Assembly (NCBI GenBank): GCA_037355855.1
Contig: CM074763.1
Coordinates: forward strand, 4,712,001-4,776,000
DNA: 64,000 nucleotides
Direction: 5' to 3'
Origin: Pseudo-nitzschia pungens
Lineage: Eukaryota; Bacillariophyta; Bacillariophyceae; Bacillariales; Bacillariaceae
The notes under the pieces: model-generated
The model's database searches: none
What the model was told of the DNA's origin: nothing
The model's input: the letters and a program-made list of their open reading frames with translations, nothing else
Shown here: in pieces, positions 1 through 11,361 of the stretch
Position numbering within the stretch: the stretch's first letter is position 1
How the letters are laid out: every line of letters begins with the position of its first letter
Program-made: the position numbers and the translations under genes

Positions 1-90
1 GTCAAATACAAACTAACTGAGCCACACACAAGATTCCATGCATGATTCTCACTTCCGACGAAACTTTGTCTTTCATGATTGTGCACTTAC

Positions 91-2976
91 CAAATTCAAG
101 CTGTTGCAAATTTGTCAACATTCCAATCTCACTTGGAACAGGTCCTCCTACTCCTGAGTTATAAGCTGGACAATACAAACAGCAAAAATCACATCATGCA
201 TAAGCATTCCAGACATCCAAAATAAAACTCCCTTTCCCATTGTTCTATCCATCATTCTCACTTCCAACAGAACCTCAAAATGCATCATAGTTCACTTACA
301 AAAATCAAGCCTTTTCAAATTTGTCAACATTCCAATCTCACTTGGAACAGGTCCTGTTAATCCAGTCACTTCACCTGTAGGTACGAACAGTAGAAATTGA
401 TGCATGGATAAGCATCCCAGACATCTAAAATAAAAACTCACTTACCCAAACAGAATTTTCAATCCATCATTTTCACTTTACGAAAAAATTCATAATACAT
501 AATTGTGCACTTACCAAATTCAAGCTGTTGCAATTTTGTCAACATTCCAATCTCACTTGGAACAGAACCTGTTATTCCTTTGTTATGAGCTGAACAATAC
601 CAACACCAAAAATCAATCCATGGATAAGCATTCAATACACAGTTTTCTTTCCCATACACAAGGTTGCATCCATCATTCTCACTTCTGACAAAAACTTATA
701 TAACATCGTTGTGCACTTACCAAAACTAAGCTCTTGCAAATTTGTCAACATTCCAATCTCACTTGGAACAGGTCCTGTGATTCCTTCGTTTCCAGCTGGG
801 CAATACAGACATCAGTACAAACTCATGGATCAGCATTCCATTCAAGTGAAATAAAATTGAGCCGCATACAAGTTACCATCCATCATTCTCATTTCCAACA
901 AAGCTTTGTATTTCATGATTGTGCACTTACCAAACTTAAGCCTTTGCAAATTTGTCAACATTCCAATCTCACTTGGAACAGGTCCTGTTATTCCTGCGTT
1001 TCCAGCTGGACAATACAAACACCAAAAATCACATCATGCATAAGCATTCCAGACATCCAAAATAAAACTCCCTTTCCCATTGTTCTATCCATCATTCTCA
1101 CTTCCAACAGAACCTCAAAATGCATCATAGTTCACTTACAAAAATCAAGCTCTTCCAAATTTGTCAACATTCCAATCTCACTTGGAACGGGTCCTGTGAT
1201 TCCTTCGTTTCGAACTGGACAATACAAACACCAGAAATCAAGTCATGGTAAGCATTGAAGACATGTAAAACACAAACTAACTGAGCCACACACATCGTTG
1301 CATCCATCATTCTCACTTCCAACAAAACTTCAGATTATGTCATTGTGCACTTACAGAAGTTGAGCTTTTGCAAATTTGTCAACATTCCAATCTCACCTGG
1401 AACAAGTCCTGTTATTCCGTCGTTATCAGCTGAACAATAGCAACACCACAAATGAAGGCATGGATAAGCATTGCATACACGTAAAACAAAAACGCAACAA
1501 GCTGTATACAAATTCCAATCAACATCTTCAATCCAAACAAAAATTCATAGTACAGAATTGTGAACGTACCGATCTCAAGCTCCCGCAACTCAGTCAACAT
1601 TGCAATCTCACTTGGCAAAGGTCCTGTCATTCCACTGTTGCTAGCTGGACAATAGAAACAAAAGATATGCATCCATGGGTAAGCATTCTAGGCATGTAAA
1701 ATAACAACTCAATGAGTCACCCACATTGTGCACTTACAAAATTTAAGCTCTTGCAAATTTGTCAACATTCCAATCTCACTTGGAACAAGTCCTGTTATTC
1801 CCTCGTTACCTGGACAACATAAACACCAAAAATTCAGTCATGGATAAGTATTTCACACATGCAAAACAAAAAATGACCAAGCTACACACAAGGTCCCATC
1901 CATCATTCTCACTTCCAACATTATTTCAATATTGTGCACTAACCAACATAAAACCTTCGCAAATTTGTCAACATTAGAATCTCAGAGGGAAAAGGTCCTG
2001 TTATCCCATTGTTATGCCCTAGAGAAAACACAAATCATGTATATTTCATGATAAGAATAGCATATTAATACATGCAAAATAAAACTCAACAGCCCATAGA
2101 CAAAATTCCATCCATCATTCTCCCTATTTTATGCATCATTGTGTACTTACTGAAATCAAGCTCTTGCAAATTTGTCAACATTAGAATCTCCCGTGGAAGA
2201 GGTGCTATTATTCCATCATTTCCAGCTGGACAATACAAAAAATAGAAATCAATTTGTGGATGGGCATTCCAGACATGTAAAATATAGGTTGCATCCATCA
2301 TTCTCCCTTCCAACAAAAATTCATATTAAAACATTGTGCACTTACCAAATTTAAGCTTTTGCAAATCTGTTAACATTCCAATCTCAGTTGGAACAAGTCC
2401 CGTTAATCCAAGGTTGTCAGCTAGGTAATACAAACATTGGTATACAGTCATGGATAAGCATTCCAGACATCTACAAGAAAAACTCACTAAGCCAAAATTG
2501 CAATCACAATTTTCGCTGCAAACAAAAATCCATAGTAAAGAACTGCGCACTCACTGAAATCAAGCTCTTGCAAATTTGTCAACATTCCAATCTCACTTGG
2601 AATAGTCCCTGACAAATCCTCATTCTCAGCTTCATAGACAAGTTCAAAAGAGAACAAACTAGTCAGTAATGCAACCAAAAAGCTAGATGACAGAAGACAA
2701 GATAAAAGTTACAGTGAACACTGATGAGGCTCTTACAGAATACAAGTGATGTCAAACTCGTCAAAAATTGAAAGTTTTGACTAGAAAGATCTCCTGTCAA
2801 TTTATTGTCCTCTTTGTGAAAGTCAATATAACAGTTTAGAAACAAAAAAATATTGAGTGAAGGATAATACCACTCATGAGAGAGAGAAGAGTAAAAATAC
2901 TGACCCAAATTAAGATACGTCAAATTCTGGAGCATTCCAATCTCGCTAGGAATCCTCCCTGAAAATTTATTGGTTG
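91..2976 (-). repeat. Array of 15 in-frame LRR mini-exons (72 or 75 nt)
   Basis: Exons read on the minus strand: 91-165, 300-374, 515-589, 721-795, 931-1005, 1140-1214, 1355-1429, 1570-1644, 1738-1809, 1944-2018, 2151-2225, 2346-2420, 2555-2629, 2737-2811 and 2905-2976. Each encodes one LRR of 24-25 residues around GPVPSEIGMLTNLQ, begins after an AG acceptor with two bases of a split codon and ends with one base before GTAAGT or a close variant. All are therefore phase 1-1 and a multiple of three. Introns are about 93-140 bp and similar to one another. No frame break was found in any exon. Confidence 0.85.
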
Positions 2977-5529
2977 CTGTTTATAGCAAATTTAATGCAT
3001 CAAACAACCAAACAAAACATGAGATAAAAAAATCACTGTTCGTAAGAGAAATTTGTCCTTCTTTACTCACCCAAATCCAACCTAGAAAATGACCTCAACA
3101 ACCTGATGTATTTTGGAATTGTCCCGGTAAGGCCCAATCCATTTAAATCCAGTTCTCGTGGAATTCCATTTGTGCAAGTTATTGCAAACCAAAGACAGGT
3201 GGGATTGGTATTCATCCACATTCTTTGATCGACCTCACTTGATGCAGTGTAGTACAGAACACTCAATCCAAATCTTTCAGGAAAGAATTCATCATAACAA
3301 TCAGTATTCCCTGAGTCATCATTCACAATCCAGGACAAAGCTTTACTTGCATAGATATCATTGTACACTTCAAAGATATCAACATGATTAGAAAGCTTTT
3401 CCACCATGCATTCTGGAATTGTCAAGAAGGGCCTTATCCCAACTTCCCCACTGTTGCCTTCAAGAATCTTCCTATCACGTGCAACAGTATCTCCAATGAA
3501 AATGGAATAGTCGACATCCCAGATTTTATGATCTTTCACAGTTTGATTCTTTATTGTCAAAACACAATTAGCTCGATCAGCAACACGAACCAGGTTAGTG
3601 CGGTTAGCCATGTCTGTTGTTATGTCAAGTGATAGAACAACTTTGCCATCACACTCCACTAGAAGATAAGGATTATCAATGGGAATGTCTTCTTCAGACG
3701 AAGATGACACGGTGAATTCACCAAGAAGAACGGTAATATTAGACATGCTTGGATCTTTACAAGAAGGAAAGCCATTGCCACTAATATTTGATGCACCAAA
3801 AGCTTCTGTGACAGCATTAAACCCACAGGTAGGATGAGAACATGTAGCAGAACAGCAATCCCCACCATCATATTGAAATTTCAACTTATTAAAACCACCA
3901 TTACACTCCCCATTATCAAGCAAAATACATTGTTCTTCCTGGCCTTCTTCCAACTCGATTATGTAGAGATCAAGAGGTGTGCCAGAAGCACTGAACCATC
4001 CATCATCAAAAGCAGTCAGTACATCAAAGGAATCTGCAATTGATGATTTTGCAAGCTCATCTTCCTTTGCATTTTCATCACATGCATCAATACTATTGGT
4101 GGACAATACCCATCGCCGTTCACCCATGCAATACTGAAACCTTGCAGGATTTATGCCACCATCTATCTGATTATAAATATCTCTCTTGAATAAATTAGTC
4201 CCAAAATTTGTGCTCTGACCCATCTTGTAACATCCACTGTATGGCTTCAGTTGTGGTGCCTGAAACTCTACCCTCAAGATATTGGTGCGCCAGATGGTTG
4301 GTAATTCTTGTGCCACGATGATCGCAGCAATGAATGAAATAAAAATTACAGCCAAAATTGTCAATGTGAAACGGAAGCGAGCGTACTTCTTATGGTGTGT
4401 CAAGCAAGGGGGAAGTTGCAGCTTAGTGATTCTCTTTGCTTCTGCTTCAACTCTTCTACCATATTTACCCTGCAAGGCCAGCTGAAAGGCAACATCATCC
4501 AAGCTGCTTATAAAATTCTTTTCCAACGGCCAAATAAAATGAGAGCGCAACAAAATGGATAACTACGAAGTGAGACTCTTGCTGAATTGTAGGGTTGATT
4601 TTGAAATTGAATTGCATACTCACAACAGCTGAAAAATTCAGGACAATGTCAACCGCAGTGTCAGATGTGATTATGAGTAGAAAAGCTGCAAGCATTGCCA
4701 GCATCCCTTGAAGAAAGCGAAGCGTGCAGGAAAACACCATGCACCAAACTTTGTCACCATGGACTATTTTGGAAAACTTGGGGAACCTCTCAACTGCAGT
4801 AATAATGTCCAGCATAGATGAATCTGCAAACAAGATGTAGGCTGAAATAGCTATGAACTGTGTTGCTTGTACAACTGGACTTGAATTTGCAGCAACAATT
4901 TTTGCAACAAAACCAGCATCTGGATTGTCGTCTTTTTTTGTACCCCAATTTGGGTGAAGGACACTCAGTAACATCATTAGGATGAGCAAGATCTGGAAGA
5001 TGAACACCATCATTCCAATACCAAAGAAGATGGGTTGTTCACGGGGTCCATTGAGGGATAAGAACGAATAGGAATCTTGTGGATACTCTGTTTCATCCGG
5101 AGCATCCTCAACAAAGAGCATGTCACCATTCCCATCTCCACTTTTTGACGCTTGTTCCTCTGACAAAAACATTTTTTGGATCCTGCCGTGTGGATTTGTC
5201 CTTTCTCCCTTTTCACTGTTCTTGTTCAAATCATTCACAAACACATCTGCAGTGATACCGCTCTCTGAGACCTCACTACCATCACTTTCTAGAGCGCCAT
5301 TCTCTATATCGTCCGATAGTTCCGATGAATTCTCGTCGTAGTGTATGGTTGTTGCCTTTTCCTTGCCTTTGCGCATGCCTTTGGGTCCCTCAATTGCGTC
5401 GGCATCAACGCTAGTGGTCTCCATCAGATGCCCAGCACTAGAAGCGTCGAACTCATCGAAAAATGATTCCTCCTGTTTCGGATAGCGCGTTTCCGAATCG
5501 TCAATTAGATTTCTGTCCGTGGATGCCAT
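91..5529 (-). CDS. LRR receptor-like membrane protein, 17 visible exons, 3' end beyond left edge
   Basis: Exon 1 is 4624-5529 (ATG at 5529), exon 2 is 3071-4517, followed by 15 short LRR exons listed in the next entry; the gene leaves the window at its 3' end. The N-terminus is a long acidic, Ser-rich, presumably cytosolic tail of about 165 residues, then hydrophobic segments near residues 167-191 and 270-290. Another segment lies early in exon 2 (LTILAVIFISFIAAIIVA). An extracellular-type region follows with a Notch/LNR-like cysteine cluster (DNGECNGG...YDGGDCC), then the first LRR (LDLNGLGLTGTIP) and the array. The exon 1 donor GTT|GTGAGT joins an acceptor after GAAAAG in phase 0, which avoids the stop just downstream of the donor in the exon 1 frame. 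Such LRR membrane proteins are known as expanded families in diatoms; ligand and signalling partner are unknown. A pattern-recognition or adhesion role is inference only. Confidence 0.8.
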
Positions 5530-7779
5530 CGTGCTGTCTGTCGACGAGGAACTATTTCTTTCCGATAATTTAGTTTTTTCGAAACGCCTTGTTGCGAAAA
5601 CCGATTATTCGACACACCGTTGGACTGTAATATTGCTCCCGGTGATCAAAAGCGTTGCTATTGGCTGCTGTTCCGTCGTTTTATTGCGTCCGCTGTTTTC
5701 AATTCGTTCGTGGCGTTATAATTTCTTGCTAAAATTGTTGTCGCCTCTCTTTTTTCGCATGAAACTTCGGTTGTAAGCAGATATGAGGTAGATCCCAAGG
5801 CAAGCTTGGATAATGTGAACAGCTGGCGAATAATGACTCGATGCGTGCGTATTTTGAAGCGTAGTTCCGAGATCGCCGTTGTCGATGAAGAAAATTTGCG
5901 GTTTTTCTAAGGTCCCGAGAGAACTCCGAAGGAAAATTGAAACGGGGAATCGATATCCGGTAGATCCTATGCGATTGGATCGATCGGTTTGGAGCAGATG
6001 TGCTGATATGCTAACGATCGGAAAATTCGCCGTTGTTCCGAAATGGAGTACAGTATTCTGATACCAATGCACTCGTATCCCTCGCAAAACCACAAGTTCC
6101 TTGTTCTGCAATCGAACGGTTTGTCGAGGGATTGGAGTACACTTGTCCCGGAACGGTGGAGCGGGGATCGTGGATGCTTACTTGCAACGAAAGAAGCACG
6201 TCGTGTCGGAGGAACCGATCGTCCTTTCCGGAATGCCTGTAGTAGGGAGAACAACACGTACGGTTGTCTCCGGAATAAGAAGGAAATCAATGCTCGACGG
6301 CCTTTCTGTAGAACGAGAAAGTCAACAGTCGGTCGGCAAAAATAGTTCCTGCGATCCGGCGGTCTTCGTATCTCCCTTGTTGTTGATGTTGTTGCTGTTG
6401 TTGTCGGATATGTTATTTTGAGAGTGTTTCCCGAAAACATGATAAAACTTGCCATATTTTTCATAATCTTACCCGTGATTACGGGTAACCTTACTACGTT
6501 ATTCGGCTTGCCAATAGAGTGATTACCGAAATTACTTAGAACTTTTCTTCGACAAAGATTCCATTTTTCATGATACCGGTAGGTCCTATCCGTTGAGACT
6601 GATCTAGGCTTGTCTCCACGAGTATTTCTCTTCGTAAATGTTTGCTTATTGCTAAAAATAGATAGTAGTTTTGAGATTGGCTTTCACTTTTTCCACTGTT
6701 GAGATTCTTCGAATGTTTCGTTGAGTGATACTACGTACTAAGAATTACTACGTAGAAGTAATACCTTACTTCGAGGTAAAAGTTTGAAAGTAGCACACGG
6801 CAATCCCAAAGGTCCACGGTACGGTACGGTACGGTATGTACGGTATGTGTTTTTTTATTTTTTAACGAAAAAAATTGAAATGGATTTATATCCTGATCCC
6901 TAGAGTGATGTGGAACGAGTACAATATCGTAACCTTACTGTACAATTCTGGTATTTGTATCGTAAGGTTAACCTAATTACGGTATACTTCGTACGAAGTA
7001 AGGCTTACTTCGTACTTCGTAAGATCTTACTACTTCGTATTTTTTTGAATTTTGGACTCGATGATTCATCTCTTATTTTTTTTTTTTTTTTTTTAAATTA
7101 ATTTCATCACGTTACCTTCTAACTAATCTTACGTAACCTTACGTAAGGTTTACCGGTACACTGAGCCTGCAAGAGTGGTGTTTTTTTTGTTCACCATATG
7201 GAATGGCAACGGGCAACGGGCAACGGGTGAGATTTTGATGGCTATCGGTACGAGTACGAGTAAGGTTACTACTAGTAAGGTTACAGCAGTAATTTGTTCA
7301 TCTGCTATTATTTTCATCAGTTTCTATGGCTGCACACTAAGTAAGAGTACCTTACTCGTACAAGTAACGTACGGTGCCTACTTGATTTACGAAAGAAGTA
7401 CCGTACGTACCGATACAAGTACCCGCAGTAGTACGGCTGTCTGTATCCGTAAGATTTACCGTACTCTTACGTAACCTTACTCGTCCTCGTTCTCGTAGTG
7501 GCACGAAAACTCGTTTCTCGGTGTTGAGTGTCGACGACAAAGCAGAGATTGCAAATTAGGTACGCAATTCCTTCGCAGCAATTACGGTCCCTGTACGGTC
7601 TGGATCCTCCATGGTGTGCTCGCTGTAAAGCGACTGACTATCCGAGAACAACACTGTGAAAATCATAATTCTGGCACGGCTGAGAGTTGCACGCACAGCT
7701 AGAGTGAAGTCCAGTCGGACAGAGGCGAAAACGCCAGCGACGCAGCAGCAATAACAACCATTCACGATAATCTGCCATC
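5530..7779. other. Divergent intergenic region, no supported gene
   Basis: This lies between the start of the LRR gene (minus) and the ZNF598-like gene (plus), so it should hold both promoters. The stretch near 5870-6420 is less AT-rich and has few stops in several frames at once, but no frame has a recognisable domain. From about 6480 to 7500 it is full of GTAAGGTTAC, TACTTCGTA and CGTACGGTAC-type words, including a tandem ACGGT run near 6817-6850. No TATA box or other promoter element could be assigned. Confidence 0.6.
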
Positions 7780-10679
7780 ATGGGTCGGCAGAGCTTGTCG
7801 GAGGAAGAGGTCAACGCCCAGTCCGACGGACACCATGTCTGCATCGTGTGCTTCGGAAGCCTCGAGTCGAACATGCGGGCGAAGCTTCCCTGCGGTCACG
7901 ACGACATGTGCGGGATCTGCCACCTTCGGCTGCGGTTTTTGCACGACGACAAGAAGTGCCCCATCTGCAAGCAAGTCAACGACACCATCATCGTGGACAG
8001 CGACGATTCCAAGACGTTTGACAGCTATCCCCGCTGGGGGGACGAAATCGGGGCCGGCTTTGTCTACAAGCCGGACGTTGGCATGTTCTTCGAGGAGAAC
8101 TACTACAAAAAAGCTGTTGTGCCACTCTTTGAATTTTCGTGCCGAAAGTGCAAATTTGCGGTGGACGAAAACATTTTTATCAACCAGCACCTCGAAACAG
8201 ACGACGGGGAGGCGGAGGACGACGATGGCAACAACAACAACAACCAAAATAATAACAACAACAACAATAACAACAACAATGGCGGCAAGAAACGAAAGAA
8301 AAAGCCCCTGAAATTGCTGCAGGACCACCTCCGAAAGAAGCACCGGTTGTCAATGTGTCAGCTGTGCATCGATCACAAACGCGACTTTGTGTCCCAGCTG
8401 CCGAGATTCACCCACAACCAGCTGCAGAACCACATGAAAAACGGAGACGGACCCGGATCGGGCTTTTCCGGCCACCCCATCTGCGAGTTTTGCCGGCCCA
8501 AGCGCTTTTACGACGTCAACTTTCTACACCAGCACCTACACAAGGAGCACTACAAGTGCCACGTCTGTGAGAAACAGGGCCTCGACAACCAGTGGTTCAA
8601 GAACTACACCTCGCTGGCCCGTCACTTCGACAAGCATCATTTTATGTGCCACCATCCGCAGTGCCAGGCGGCGCGGTTTGTGGTATTCGAAAACGAGCTG
8701 GATCTGAGGGCTCACGGTGAGTCTGGTTTGTTTGTTGCGTGTTGTTTTGCGTTGCGTTGGCCGGAACAAGAAATCCGTGAGAAGTGTGGAGTTCCGACTC
8801 AATGCAATCTATTGCGGGGTTTAATTTTCTTTCTCTGACTTTTTGCGGGGTTGATTTGGTGTCAGAAATTAACGTTCACGGTGGTACGTCGACTGGGTCC
8901 ACCAAGATCAACCTTGAATTCAACATTCGCCGTCCGAACGATCGGGGGAGCGAGCGACAGAACGCTCCCAGCGAAGCAGACTTCAACTATGACCTGGATG
9001 GCCAGGCATTCGTGCCTCCGGCTCTAGCCAACGACAACAATAATGCAAATTCGAATGAAAATGCGAATGGGGGTGGCAGCCGGAGCTCCCGAGAACCGGC
9101 CCTGCACCCGCAACACGTTCAACGGACGGAAGAGTTGCGTGCCCAGGCCGCTGTGCTCCGGCAGCAGCAAGCACTGGAGTCCCGGGAGGAATCCTTCCCC
9201 ACTCTGCAAACCGGGGCGGGTCCGTCATCGGCTCCTCTTGTCGGGTGGACGTCCGGGACCACCCTCCAAAACGTCAACCGATCGAACCGAAACATCGGGG
9301 AGATCACGCAAGAAGCCTTTCCGTCCCTGCAACCCAGCGCGCCGTCGTTGTCGAACCGATCCAACCAAAAAAAGGCAAAGGCCAGCCGGGGAAGCATCGC
9401 TGCGACACGCCGACAATTCGCGGCCATGACTACGTCCTCTAGCCAGCAACCAACGTCCTGGGGTGGAAACAGCGCCGCCGTGGGATCCGCATCCGCGGCA
9501 CCCCCTCCCTCGGCCTACGGGAACTTTTTGGCATCCCCGGCATCCACGAGGCAAGTCAATCGGCAGGCCGATCTCACCGCGGACAACTTTCCATCCCTGG
9601 GGAATCCGTCACCGGCGTCGACCCACGCATTGGCCAGTGCCCCCGCACGGAGAACTTACGCCGCGCCGCAACGAATGGCCCCTCCCCCCTCGCTCAATAG
9701 CACCGCAGACTTTCCCTCCATCCATAGCGGAACGGCAAGGGCTACCACAACCGTAGCGAGACCCGCCAAGAAAAAGCCCCCACCGTCGATAAACAGTGCC
9801 TCGGACTTTCCGGCACCTCCCTCGGCGCGGCAGCCGGCAAAACAATCGGTGCGGGACCGCATGCTGGGAGAGGGCTCCGACCGAAAACCGCCGGCACGAG
9901 ACAACGTTTTGCGAGCGTCGTCGTCATCGTCGGTGACAACGTCCGACGCGGCCACCGTCGAGGACATGAAGGCATCCCTCGGCCAAAAGAATTTCAAGCA
10001 GCTGAAGAAATTGACCAAGGCCTTTTCACTGGACGAACTCGCTCCGGAGGGGTACGTCGACCAGTCCGCCGCCTTGTTCGAAACCGGCTACGACGATCCC
10101 GACTTTTGGAATTACCTGCCGTCCCTGCTGGAATCGTGCCCCAATAGCAGCAGCGCGCAGCGTGCCATCAAGTACATGAACAGCCTCAAACGACAGCAAA
10201 CTGCATACTCTACCGACCAAGCCCAGCCCTCCTCCGCGTTTGCGGCAGCTACCGCAGCACGGGGGACTCCAAAATCCTCGCAATGGAACGGTGCTGTCTC
10301 TGCCGGCATCTCGCGGCAGGCCGTCCCTCCCCCGCGTCCGGTTGCCCCCGCCGCACCCCGATCGCTGACCCAACAGCTGGGAGTGGCACGGTCGCAGGCA
10401 GCGACAACGATGTCCTCCAAGAAGAAGGGTGCCTGGGGAACCGGTGGTAAGGCCACCATCGTGCGAACGAAGGCTCCGCCGGGATCGGTGGGAGCCGCTG
10501 CCGCGGTGCAGGGCCCGCAGGGAGGAAGTGCCACAAAATTCATGGCCAAGGAGCAAAAGCAGAAAAAGCAGGAAGCGAAGAACGCTGCTGCTGCCAACGG
10601 CAACAACAACCAGCAACAAAAGAAAGCAAAAAAGAAAAAGCAGAAAAACGAGCTACGAGATCTGGCATTCGGCCGATGA
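7780..10679 (+). CDS. ZNF598/Hel2-type RING E3 ubiquitin ligase, two exons
   Basis: Exons 7780-8716 and 8866-10679; the donor is CACG|GTGAGT and the acceptor TGTCAG|AAATT. Together they restore LDLRAHEINVHGG and give about 916 aa. A C3HC4 RING occupies residues 21-63 (C21, C24, C38, H40, C44, C47, C60, C63). A run of Asn follows (about 150-171), then several C2H2-type fingers (RKKHRLSMCQLCIDHK, HPICEFCRPKRFYDVNFLHQ, YKCHVCEKQG, FMCHHPQCQAARFVVF). The C-terminal half is low in complexity with repeated EEFP/AFPSL/NFPSL/DFPSI motifs, a helical segment (ATVEDMKASLGQKNFKQLKK...) and a Lys-rich end. In yeast and animals this family ubiquitinates 40S proteins at collided ribosomes; the RING plus finger order matches that family. 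The Asn run is probably a lineage-specific linker. Confidence 0.88.
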
Positions 10680-11361
10680 TAAGAATACGAATGCAATAAT
10701 GAAAAAATAATAATGCTATTATAATAAAAGTAAAGTTAAATAAGAAAAACCATGAAAAGGTTCCTTCGGCAACGATGATGTTATCACTGCTCTTTATTGC
10801 GTAATATAACAACTAAAAATTGGAGATCGTGTGACAATGATATAGCAAAACCCATCTTTTTTTTGCTGGATTGAAATATCACTCAAAACTGTTGACTGGG
10901 CGACAGCATATCAGCATCCATACTTCGACTTGTAGTATGATACCAGGAGTATTGACACAAGGACAGCAACCAAATCAAAATTTTCCTTTCTCATGCTTTG
11001 CTTTATTCTGATGTTGGACATAGCATTTCTAAGTTTGATGCAGTACTTGCTTTTGCAGAGCAGAGATTGGGTTTGAATATTTGGTCCTGGTTGGCAGAGG
11101 CACTTCATGAAAGACTAATTGTTGTGGATCCTCCATCATCATTCTACTAGTAATGACCTTATTAGAAGGTACAGCAACAAAAACTTCAGCTTGGAGTCTT
11201 AGGTTGCAAAAGTGCAGGTTGAGATTGATGTTAAGGCTGTCAAAATTTGTTCCCAAAATGGAAAATACAAAAATGAAACTGAAATTAAGTTGCGGTAAAA
11301 ATTGGCAGCAACTTGAAGGTTGAGATTGTTGTGGAACCTTTGGGTCATTTCAATGTTGCAA
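10680..11361. other. Intergenic, no supported gene
   Basis: AT-rich DNA between the 3' ends of two convergent genes. Several AATAAA-like runs follow the ZNF598-like stop (10697-10740) and could serve its polyadenylation. The part next to 11361 probably belongs to the 3' region of the Gag-like locus. Nothing else recognised. Confidence 0.5.

Noticed and set aside
5716..6464. Cluster of 60-165-codon frames on both strands
   Set aside because: Four or more frames overlap, none has a family pattern, and the region is merely stop-poor.
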